9,320 nt of DNA, from the NCBI GenBank assembly GCA_900556285.1, contig USOF01000027.1, positions 1 to 9,320 on the forward strand. The letters are read 5' to 3'. Source of the DNA: an uncultured Collinsella sp. Lineage in GTDB: Bacteria > Actinomycetota > Coriobacteriia > Coriobacteriales > Coriobacteriaceae. The notes under the pieces were generated by a model. It did not search any database, was not told where the DNA came from, and saw only the letters and a list, made by a program, of their open reading frames with translations. The translations under genes and the position numbers were made by a program. Positions 1 to 5,453 of this stretch are shown in pieces; the first letter of the stretch is position 1; every line of letters starts with the position of its first letter.

Positions 1-1626
1 CTGCATGTCCGAAATGGCGCGGCCGACCTGCGACTGCGGAACCTCTAATCGGAAATCGTACCACGGCTCTAAAAGCACGCTTTTCGCCTGTAATAAGCCG
101 TGGCGCACGGCGCGATAGGTGGCCTGACGAAAATCGCCGCCCTCGGTGTGTTTGGCATGCGCGCGGCCGCCTGTGAGCGTAATGCGCATATCGGTGATGG
201 GCGAACCGGTCAGCACGCCCAGATGATCGCGCTCCATGGCGTTGGTGAGCGCCAGACGCTGCCAGTTAAGATCGAGCTCGTCGGTCGAGGTCACGGTGCC
301 AAACTGCACGCCCGAACCCGCCGGCAACGGCTCCAGGCGCAAATGTACCTCGGCATAGTGGCGCAGTGGCTCAAAGTGACCCACGCCCTCGACCGGCTGC
401 GAAATAGTCTCCTTATAGAGAATACCGCCGGGCTCAAACGCAATCGAAAGGCCAAAGCGATCGGCCAACACCTGCTGCACGACCTCAAGTTGCACGGCGC
501 CCATCAACTGCAAATGAATCTGCTCAAGATGAGTGTTCCAGCTTACGCCGAGCATGGGATCTTCGTCCGCCAACTCAGTCAGCGCTTTGAACACCGCGTG
601 GACATCGTGTTCGCCCGGAAGCACCGTATAGGTAAGGACCGGCGCAATGACAGGCGCATCGCCCGCAGGCTCCGCGCCCAGGGCATCACCCGGGCGAACG
701 TGCGCAAGACCCGTCACGGCGCAGATGCCGCCAGCGGCAACTTCCTGGGCAAGCTCGTATTTCTCGCCGTTATAGATGCGCACCTGGTCGATCTTTTGCT
801 CCCATGCCTCGGCACCGGAACGTCCGCCAATCATCTGTTTTGCGTGCAGCGTGCCGCCGGTCACTTTAACCCAAGCCAAGCGCTCGCCGCGATCCCCGCG
901 GCTGACACGATAGACGCGCGCGGCAAACTCCGGAAGCCATGCCTGCTCACGCATCAGCGCGCATATGCCATCCAGCAGCTCGTCCACGCCTTGGTCCTTG
1001 AGCGCCGAGCCGGCAAAACAGGGAAAGAGCTTGCGCTCGGCAACCATGCGTGACAGCGTTGCGACGGAAAGCTCACCCGCTTCAAGAAACTCCTCGAGCG
1101 CCGCCTCGTCCAACGCAGCAGCGTCCTCCTGAACGGTGCCGCCCGCCAGCAGCTCGCCGGCATCCAGACAGCCTTCGGAAAGACGCTGCCCAAGCTGGGC
1201 CAGCAACGCATCGCGACCAGGGTTCTCAAGATCGATCTTGTTGATAAAAATGAACGTAGGTATGTCATAGCGCGCAAGCAGGCGCCACAGGGTTTCGGTA
1301 TGCCCCTGCACGCCGTCGTTGGCGCCCACAACCAAAATCGCGTAGTCGAGTGCGCGCAGCGTGCGCTCCGCCTCGGCAGAAAAATCGACATGTCCCGGCG
1401 CATCCACGAGCATGACGTGAGTATCGCCATGGTCGAGCACAGCCTGCGACGAGAAGATCGTAATACCGCGCTCGCGCTCAATCTCGTTCGTATCCAGATG
1501 CGAATCGCCATTGTCCACGCGGCCGCGCTTGCGAATGCGGCCCGCGTTGAATAGCATGGCCTCGGCCAACGTGGTCTTGCCGGCATCGACATGCGCCAAG
1601 ATTCCAACGACCGCTTGCTTCGACAT
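1..1626 (-). CDS. TetM-like / EF-G-like translational GTPase, 3' end missing
   Basis: This encodes a ribosome-binding GTPase of the EF-G superfamily, closest in layout to the TetM/TetO ribosomal protection proteins. The 542 visible residues show the complete GTPase core: P-loop AHVDAGKT (11-18), switch I RGIT (53-56), DAPGH with the catalytic-type histidine H79 (75-79) and NKID (129-132). Domains II, III and IV follow. The frame is still open at base 1, and TetM-type proteins are about 640 residues, so roughly 100 C-terminal residues are absent. The ATG at 1626 has a good Shine-Dalgarno (GAGGAG) a few bases upstream. The domain IV tip reads RAHAKHTEGGDFR (488-500), where I recall Tet(M) having YYSPVSTPADFR. 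The Tet(M) proline thought to contact 23S rRNA therefore appears replaced by lysine. I infer a chromosomal translation-factor paralogue and not a proven tetracycline-resistance gene. The family is certain; the substrate role is not. Confidence 0.9.
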   Translation of the reverse strand, partial: MSKQAVVGILAHVDAGKTTLAEAMLFNAGRIRKRGRVDNGDSHLDTNEIERERGITIFSSQAVLDHGDTHVMLVDAPGHVDFSAEAERTLRALDYAILVVGANDGVQGHTETLWRLLARYDIPTFIFINKIDLENPGRDALLAQLGQRLSEGCLDAGELLAGGTVQEDAAALDEAALEEFLEAGELSVATLSRMVAERKLFPCFAGSALKDQGVDELLDGICALMREQAWLPEFAARVYRVSRGDRGERLAWVKVTGGTLHAKQMIGGRSGAEAWEQKIDQVRIYNGEKYELAQEVAAGGICAVTGLAHVRPGDALGAEPAGDAPVIAPVLTYTVLPGEHDVHAVFKALTELADEDPMLGVSWNTHLEQIHLQLMGAVQLEVVQQVLADRFGLSIAFEPGGILYKETISQPVEGVGHFEPLRHYAEVHLRLEPLPAGSGVQFGTVTSTDELDLNWQRLALTNAMERDHLGVLTGSPITDMRITLTGGRAHAKHTEGGDFRQATYRAVRHGLLQAKSVLLEPWYDFRLEVPQSQVGRAISDMQ

Positions 1627-1813
1627 GGCTCTCCTCTTATTGCAAGCCCATCGCACGCGGCAACGGGCGTCCTCATTCCACACTGGATGATACAATTTAC
1701 GGGCCGGCGGGCGAAGCGGGCCCTATCCCCCGACCGAGCTCATCGCCCTGCGTTGCCGCGCGGCGATTTTCGTAGGTTCGCGCCTTGCGAAAGCCGGCTT
1801 GCAAAACAGTCAG
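1627..1813 (-). promoter_or_regulatory. Leader and promoter region of the GTPase gene
   Basis: This 187-base gap lies between the hairpin and the GTPase start and holds no credible ORF on either strand. It must contain the GTPase promoter if the hairpin terminates. The best -10-like hexamer on the minus strand is TATCAT, near 1687-1692, but its -35 partner is poor (TTCGCC at 17 bp). I see no riboswitch, leader peptide or Tet(M)-style attenuator. Confidence 0.3.
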
Positions 1814-1851
1814 CGAACGAAAATGGCCCCACCCGGGGCCATTTTCGTTCG
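1814..1851. terminator. Perfect 17-bp hairpin, probable bidirectional terminator
   Basis: The left arm 1814-1830 and right arm 1835-1851 are exact reverse complements around a 4-base loop (accc). The GC core GGCCCC/GGGGCC is flanked by AAAA on one side and TTTT on the other, so both strands read as an A-rich, GC-stem, T-rich terminator. It lies 28 bases past the GNAT stop on the minus strand and upstream of the GTPase gene, so it should end the GNAT transcript and isolate the GTPase promoter. Confidence 0.8.
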
Positions 1852-1879
1852 TGCAAATTGTTGACACGCGTCCCCGCTC

Positions 1880-2371
1880 TTATGCCTCACGCAGCCAGTC
1901 AAACGCCACGCGCGGGGTGCCGTCGGACACATACACGATGCCGGCGCGCTCAAACCCCGCCTTAATACTCGCACCCTGCATGGGCAGGTTATCCTGATGC
2001 GTGTCGATACGCAGGTGATCGGCACGCTCTTTGGCAAAGGCAAACATCGCGGCCGCGATACCGTGCGCGGTGCCGTCGGACGCCACACGGTGCAGCACGG
2101 CGTACGGAGTGTCGCTGCGCCATTGCCCGTCCTCAATTACGTCATAGCACTCGTCCGGGCCCGGTAAAAAGGCAAACGTCGCCACCACGCGGCCGTCGAC
2201 TTCACACACATAGCTGCCACCGGCGGCGATATCGGCAGCCAGCTGCTCGGCAGAAGGCGTGCCCTCGGGCCACTGCGTGGCGTTGCCATGCGCGCGCATA
2301 AAGGCGCGGGCCGTGTCATAGATAGCCATGACGGCGGGAATGTCGGTATCGAGGGTTTTTCTGATCATCAC
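1880..2371 (-). CDS. GNAT family N-acetyltransferase
   Basis: This is a 163-residue protein of the Gcn5-related acetyltransferase fold, which transfers acetyl from acetyl-CoA to an amine. Visible elements are an N-terminal IRKTLDTDIPAVMAIY start typical of GNATs, an ARAFMRAHGNATQW segment (21-34), a beta-strand pair around 53-68, the acetyl-CoA pyrophosphate-binding region ASDGTAHGIA (97-106) and a C-terminal IDTHQDNLPMQ strand-helix (122-132). The length is normal for a single-domain GNAT. The start at 2371 has a GAGGT Shine-Dalgarno 9 bases upstream; the next codon is also ATG and could serve instead. It is a single gene ended by the 1814-1851 hairpin and divergent from the small zinc protein. 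The substrate cannot be read from the sequence; small molecules and protein N-termini are both possible. Confidence 0.9.
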   Translation of the reverse strand: MMIRKTLDTDIPAVMAIYDTARAFMRAHGNATQWPEGTPSAEQLAADIAAGGSYVCEVDGRVVATFAFLPGPDECYDVIEDGQWRSDTPYAVLHRVASDGTAHGIAAAMFAFAKERADHLRIDTHQDNLPMQGASIKAGFERAGIVYVSDGTPRVAFDWLREA

Positions 2372-2390
2372 GCGGCGACCTCACGTTTAT

Positions 2391-2420
2391 TGGTATCACT
2401 TTGATTGGGCAATGATACCA
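2391..2420. promoter_or_regulatory. TGGTATCA-N14-TGATACCA inverted repeat, possible operator
   Basis: Perfect 8-base arms at 2391-2398 and 2413-2420 are separated by 14 bases. They sit in the 74-base gap between the divergent GNAT and zinc-protein starts. Size and symmetry fit a binding site for a dimeric regulator acting on one or both genes. A minus-strand TTGCCC (2411-2406) inside the spacer could be part of the GNAT promoter. No regulator gene lies next to it, so the link to control is inference. Confidence 0.4.
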
Positions 2421-2445
2421 GCGTTTGGAGAGGGGCACGAAGCAG

Positions 2446-2742
2446 ATGGGGAGCAAAAAGCGAGCCGCTTGGTCAAAAGCCAAAAGCGAGTTTTTGGGCG
2501 CTGCCACGGGCGGCGATATGAGCGACCTGTTTGCGCGCGAAGACGAGCGCCGCGACGCCCTGAACGCCGAGCGCGACGAGGCCTGGCGCTACAAATCGTG
2601 CGAACGCAAAAACCGTTACGACACGCGCGCCGAGGCCGAGGCAGTTATGACCGACTGCGAAAGCCGCGGGCGGCGCGGTTTGGCCTGCTACAAATGCGAA
2701 TACTGCGGCGGCTGGCACCTGACATCGCACCCTTGGAAATAG
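2446..2742 (+). CDS. Small Cys/His-rich putative zinc-binding protein
   Basis: This is a 98-residue hydrophilic protein of unknown function. The first half is a charged, probably helical region (RxDERRDALNAERDEAW, about 31-47). The second half has C52, C71, C81, C84, C87, H91 and H95. The C52...C84-x2-C87-x3-H91 spacing in KCEYCGGWHLTS looks like a small zinc ribbon or treble clef, with the KNRYDTRAEAEA segment between the first ligand and the CxxC pair. I recall short proteins with a similar YxCxxCxGWHLT ending in actinobacteria and phages, but no assigned role. The ATG at 2446 is chosen because the purine run GGAGAGGGG (2427-2435) lies upstream as Shine-Dalgarno; a TTG at 2425 in the same frame would add seven residues but would bury that run. 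It converges with rsmJ across 48 bases. Confidence 0.75.
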   Translation: MGSKKRAAWSKAKSEFLGAATGGDMSDLFAREDERRDALNAERDEAWRYKSCERKNRYDTRAEAEAVMTDCESRGRRGLACYKCEYCGGWHLTSHPWK

Positions 2743-2790
2743 GCACCGCATCGGCACGGCACCGACGGAGCGCCAACCATCGCACGCAAG

Positions 2791-3495
2791 CTACGGGCGC
2801 GGCGGCACCAAGACATCGTAACGAACGGCCTTGCCCGCAAGTTGATAGCTCGGCTTAACACCGGCAAGCAGTGGCCCCTTCACCGGCCGCTTGATAACCA
2901 ACTTGCGCGGGTGCACCGCAAGCGCAGCCTCAACCAGCGTCTCCTCATCGGCGCACGGCTGCTCCAGATGGTGCAAGAGTTGGAATTTCTTTTTAACCGC
3001 CGCGCTCTTGGTGCGTCCGGGAAACATGGGGTCCAGATACACCACGTCGGGAGCGGTGAGCTCGCCCCGCCCGATCAGCTCAGCTGTATGGTAAAGGCCG
3101 GCAATGCTGTCCTCGCCCGCATGTAAGCGCATGCGCGCCACGGCTGTCGCAAGCGCCGGATCATCTGCCGCGCGATCCAAAGCATCCTTGAGGAGCGCCG
3201 CGATCACGCAATCCTGCTCATACAGATCGACGGTAAAGCCCGCGGCCGCCAGCAGCAGCGAATCCTCGCCAAAGCCTGCCGTGGCGTCAATCGCCCATGG
3301 GCTCTCGATGCCTTTTGCGCGCGCAGCCTTTACCAGCAGTTCTTGCTGCAGACGGCCCTGCTTGAGCCGTGGAAGCATGCGGCCAAAATCGGCACGCAGC
3401 TCCATCGTGCCGTCGGTGAGTGTGAGGCCCTCGGACTTCCCGATCAGCTCAAGCCCCGCGGACCGAGCAACAGAAAAGGGATCGACGACGCCCAT
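2791..3495 (-). CDS. rsmJ: 16S rRNA (guanine1516-N2)-methyltransferase RsmJ-like
   Basis: This is a 234-residue class I SAM-dependent methyltransferase that matches RsmJ (formerly YhiQ, DUF548). In E. coli that enzyme makes m2G1516 in helix 45/decoding-site 16S rRNA. Seen here are the SAM-binding motif DATAGFGEDS (70-79), an acidic strand end YEQD (92-95), the hallmark catalytic YLDPMFP (153-159) followed by KSAAVKKK (163-170), and the C-terminal KRPVKGPLLAGVKPSY block. The length is close to the 250-residue E. coli enzyme; the N-terminus is shorter. The ATG at 3495 has AAGGAG five bases upstream. The gene lies 63 bases downstream of a small membrane ORF on the same strand and may share its transcript. 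The exact rRNA target in this organism is inferred from the family. Confidence 0.85.
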   Translation of the reverse strand: MGVVDPFSVARSAGLELIGKSEGLTLTDGTMELRADFGRMLPRLKQGRLQQELLVKAARAKGIESPWAIDATAGFGEDSLLLAAAGFTVDLYEQDCVIAALLKDALDRAADDPALATAVARMRLHAGEDSIAGLYHTAELIGRGELTAPDVVYLDPMFPGRTKSAAVKKKFQLLHHLEQPCADEETLVEAALAVHPRKLVIKRPVKGPLLAGVKPSYQLAGKAVRYDVLVPPRP

Positions 3496-3558
3496 GGGTA
3501 CTCCTTAGCAAGCAAAACGAATACGTGAGCGCCGTTTGTGTCGGCACCCAACCGTCCG

Positions 3559-3702
3559 CTATTGTCCCACATGCGACATGGCCCACAGCATCGCAATACA
3601 AAGCACCGCCATCAATCCCGTGCACACAGTAGCGATCACGGAATCACTCATGCGCCTTCCCAACGACCGCGCCTCACGTACCTGCTCTGCTCCGTACATC
3701 AT
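3559..3702 (-). CDS. Small single-pass membrane protein, 47 residues
   Basis: This is an unrecognised small ORF with strong coding signals. An AAGGAGG Shine-Dalgarno (3713-3707) sits four bases before the first ATG and seven before the second (3699), so translation may start at either. The product opens with a charged segment (YGAEQVREARSLGRR, about 3-17) followed by one hydrophobic helix (VIATVCTGLMAVLCIAMLWAM, about 22-42) and a short SHVGQ tail. Basic residues before the helix suggest the N-terminus is cytoplasmic. It lies 63 bases upstream of rsmJ on the same strand with no terminator between, so the two may be co-transcribed. The function is unknown. The ORF is short, but the optimal ribosome site and clean membrane helix make it credible. 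Confidence 0.65.
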   Translation of the reverse strand: MMYGAEQVREARSLGRRMSDSVIATVCTGLMAVLCIAMLWAMSHVGQ

Positions 3703-3929
3703 GGTTCCTCCTTCGGTCTAGCTCTTACCATGGCCCCATCATCGCAGCGCCGCGCATACGCTGCCATCGATTTGGCTTACGCCCAGCTTTCCTTTTTGAA
3801 AGGTTGGACCGCACAGGCAAGAGACGCTTTCAAACGCATGCATCGCCCCGTTGAACTACAATGTGCTTCACCATATGTGCAGTACATTGGGTGCGCCAAG
3901 TTGGCGTACTCGTATCGAAAGGACCAGCC
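3703..3929. promoter_or_regulatory. Divergent promoter region with an inverted repeat
   Basis: This 227-base gap separates the small membrane ORF (minus) and the four-helix membrane protein (plus) and should hold both promoters. On the plus strand a weak pair, TTGAAC (3851-3856) and TATGTG (3874-3879), has 17-bp spacing. Just downstream, CGCCAA-g-TTGGCG (3894-3906) is a perfect 6-bp dyad with partial extension to 3891-3909, which could be an operator or a leader hairpin. No ORF in the gap has both a start and a ribosome site. Confidence 0.35.
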
Positions 3930-4331
3930 ATGAGCTTCACTCGCAAGACTCTCAAAATCCTTGCTCTCATCTACTTTGTTTTGGGCATCGCCAGCCTCGT
4001 CACCGCCGGCGTCGGTATCGCCACGGGCGGTCTCGATTCCACGTACGGTTCGTACGCCACGCTCGCAGCGGTCGTGCTTATCGCCAAGGGTCTCGTCGAC
4101 CTTGCTGCAGGCGTCGCCGGTGTCAAGGGCGCCAACAAGCCTTCGCAGGTGGACGGCGCGTTTAAGCTCGGTATTGTTGCCGCGGTCGCCACGCTTGCCC
4201 AAGCGGTGCTCACGCTTCCCGCGTTTGGCGGCGACGCCATCAACTTTGGCGCCTTTGTCATCGTGGTGTACGACCTGTTCTTTGTCCAGCAGGCACACGC
4301 CGTTAAGGCCGAGAACAAGGACCGCCTGTAA
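3930..4331 (+). CDS. Hypothetical four-helix integral membrane protein
   Basis: This is a 133-residue hydrophobic protein with four predicted membrane helices at about 9-31, 42-64, 78-99 and 104-122. The N-terminus is basic (MSFTRKTLK) and the tail charged and hydrophilic (KAENKDRL). Basic residues at the N-terminus and at K66-K70 suggest both ends and the central loop are cytoplasmic. I see no transport, enzyme or signalling motif, and I do not recognise a named family; short glycine- and alanine-rich four-helix proteins of this type are common and uncharacterised in Coriobacteriia. The ATG at 3930 is chosen for its AAAGGA ribosome site. An in-frame ATG at 3861 would add 23 residues but has no Shine-Dalgarno. 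It stands alone and ends at the hairpin 4370-4405. Confidence 0.8.
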   Translation: MSFTRKTLKILALIYFVLGIASLVTAGVGIATGGLDSTYGSYATLAAVVLIAKGLVDLAAGVAGVKGANKPSQVDGAFKLGIVAAVATLAQAVLTLPAFGGDAINFGAFVIVVYDLFFVQQAHAVKAENKDRL

Positions 4332-4369
4332 GCGCTCGCTTCTCATAACCTCTGCAGCCAAGCAACTAA

Positions 4370-4405
4370 AAAGGGCCGATCGCGCATCTCCGCGGTCGGC
4401 CCTTT
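4370..4405. terminator. Hairpin terminator between converging genes
   Basis: A 15-bp stem, 4370-4384 with 4391-4405, has one G-T wobble and a 6-base loop. The GGGCCG/CGGCCC core is bordered by AAA on the left and TTT on the right. It lies 38 bases after the stop of the four-helix protein and reads as a terminator on the plus strand; the A/T borders allow it to work on the minus strand as well. Confidence 0.75.
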
Positions 4406-4421
4406 ACGTTTGCCCAGATAA

Positions 4422-4458
4422 AACCTACCAAAATAAACCTGTCCCTTTTTGGCAGGTT
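4422..4458 (-). terminator. Intrinsic terminator directly after the rlmA stop
   Basis: On the minus strand the rlmA stop codon (4462-4460) is followed at once by a hairpin. Arms 4458-4451 and 4443-4436 pair over 8 bp with one wobble around an A-rich loop, and a T-rich run (TATTTT) follows. A second copy of the arm (4422-4433, one mismatch) can pair alternatively with 4447-4458, giving a longer 12-bp stem. Together with the hairpin at 4370-4405 this makes two terminators in series for rlmA. Confidence 0.65.
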
Positions 4459-4459
4459 G

Positions 4460-5275
4460 TTAGCTGTGGCGGTACTCGGCGATGATGAAGTCGATGTCGG
4501 TTTGAAGGGTATCCAGGTTTGCCAAGCGCTCTTTGTCGGCAGGGCGCGTGCGGTAGTAGTACGGCGTCATCTGGAACACCGCCTCGATGTCGGCCTGGGT
4601 CTGGAGCGTAATATTCGCAGATACCCGCTGCGTTCCGACCAACTCGAGCTCGGTAGTCTTCGGCAGCTTCTCGTCGTTAAGGTACGGCGTATCGTAGAGC
4701 ACTTCCTTAAGCCCAAACAGATGACGGGCACCCGGCACCACGGTGTAGAGCGAGCCCTCCGGCGCCAGCACGCGGGCAAACTCGCGCTCGTTAAAGGGAG
4801 CGAAGAGCTCGGTCACCATATCGAAGGCGCCATCGGCCACAGGGATGTCCTTCATGTTGGCTACGAAATAGGTCGCATCGTCGCGCTTGGCGGCAAGGCG
4901 CACCATCTCTTTGCCCAGGTCGAAACCGTAAGCGTCCACGCCCGGCACCGCGCCCATGGCACTCGTGTAATAGCCCTCGCCGCAGCAAATATCGAGCAGC
5001 GTCATGGGGCCATTCGTAGACGCGGCGCGCCCAGACGTCTGCTTGCGCACCAGCTCGACCATCGCATCGCGCAACGGCGCATAGTAACCGCGGTTCAGAA
5101 AGTCACGACGGCTGCGTGCCTGCGACTTGGGATCGCCCATGGAGTCGCCGCTCTTGGACGAGCGCAGTAGATATAGATAGCCCTCGCGAGCACGGTCAAA
5201 CCGGTGTCCGCCCGCGCATGCGGCCCCACGCTCATTGTCCACCAACGGCTCATGGCAAACGGGACACAACAACAT
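4460..5275 (-). CDS. rlmA: 23S rRNA (guanine-N1)-methyltransferase, RlmA family
   Basis: This is a 271-residue enzyme of the RlmA/RrmA/TlrB family, which makes m1G in helix 35 of 23S rRNA using SAM. The N-terminal zinc finger has the family ligands C4, C7, C20 and H24, followed by FDRAREGYLYLL (26-37). GDSMGD (43-48) and RRDFLNRGYYAPLR (56-69) precede the SAM-binding motif DICCGEG (95-101). A DMVTELFAPFNEREFARVLAPEG block, about halfway along, is the motif IV to post-motif region. In E. coli the target is G745 (RlmAI); in Gram-positives it is usually G748 (RlmAII, including the tylosin-resistance protein TlrB). Which applies here is not decided by the sequence alone. The ATG at 5275 has AAGGAGT just upstream. 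The gene is divergent from the MATE transporter. Confidence 0.92.
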   Translation of the reverse strand: MLLCPVCHEPLVDNERGAACAGGHRFDRAREGYLYLLRSSKSGDSMGDPKSQARSRRDFLNRGYYAPLRDAMVELVRKQTSGRAASTNGPMTLLDICCGEGYYTSAMGAVPGVDAYGFDLGKEMVRLAAKRDDATYFVANMKDIPVADGAFDMVTELFAPFNEREFARVLAPEGSLYTVVPGARHLFGLKEVLYDTPYLNDEKLPKTTELELVGTQRVSANITLQTQADIEAVFQMTPYYYRTRPADKERLANLDTLQTDIDFIIAEYRHS

Positions 5276-5331
5276 GGCAACTCCTTAGCGCGAACAACAC
5301 AACGCCCACCATTGTCGCACGCCTTCCCCAC

Positions 5332-5389
5332 CTAGTCATTGGGTACGTTCTTGAAGGACTAGTCGTTTAAGAACGTCCCCAATGACTAG
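5332..5389. repeat. 21-bp imperfect inverted repeat, REP-like or operator
   Basis: Arms 5332-5352 and 5369-5389 pair over 21 bases with a single mismatch (T5344/C5377), leaving a 16-base loop. The loop contains the palindrome GACTAGTC (5357-5364). A related direct repeat, GACTAGTCGTTTA (5357-5369) and GACTAGTCGATTA (5384-5396), overlaps the right arm. It lies in the 178-base gap between rlmA and the divergent MATE gene. The long stem with no T tract argues against a simple terminator. It may be a REP-like mobile hairpin or a regulatory site of the efflux gene. Confidence 0.75.
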
Positions 5390-5453
5390 TCGATTAGGAG
5401 TATCATCGTCTGCGCAAATAAGCACGAAAGAGCATATTAGAGATTGAGAGCGT

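Noticed and set aside
100..1053. Long plus-strand open frame opposite the GTPase gene
   Set aside because: It is an antisense shadow in high-GC DNA; the minus strand encodes a complete set of GTPase motifs and the plus frame has no ribosome site or recognisable domain.
2743..2790. GGCAC-rich short repeats between the zinc protein and rsmJ as a terminator
   Set aside because: The best stem is only about 4 bp and there is no T tract on either strand.
3536..3721. Plus-strand frame of 61 codons upstream of the membrane gene
   Set aside because: It has no ribosome site; the opposite strand carries a better small gene with AAGGAGG and a transmembrane helix.
3777..4361. Minus-strand frame of 194 codons over the four-helix protein
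   Set aside because: The plus frame has a ribosome site, clean membrane helices and a terminator; the minus frame has a charged, featureless composition.
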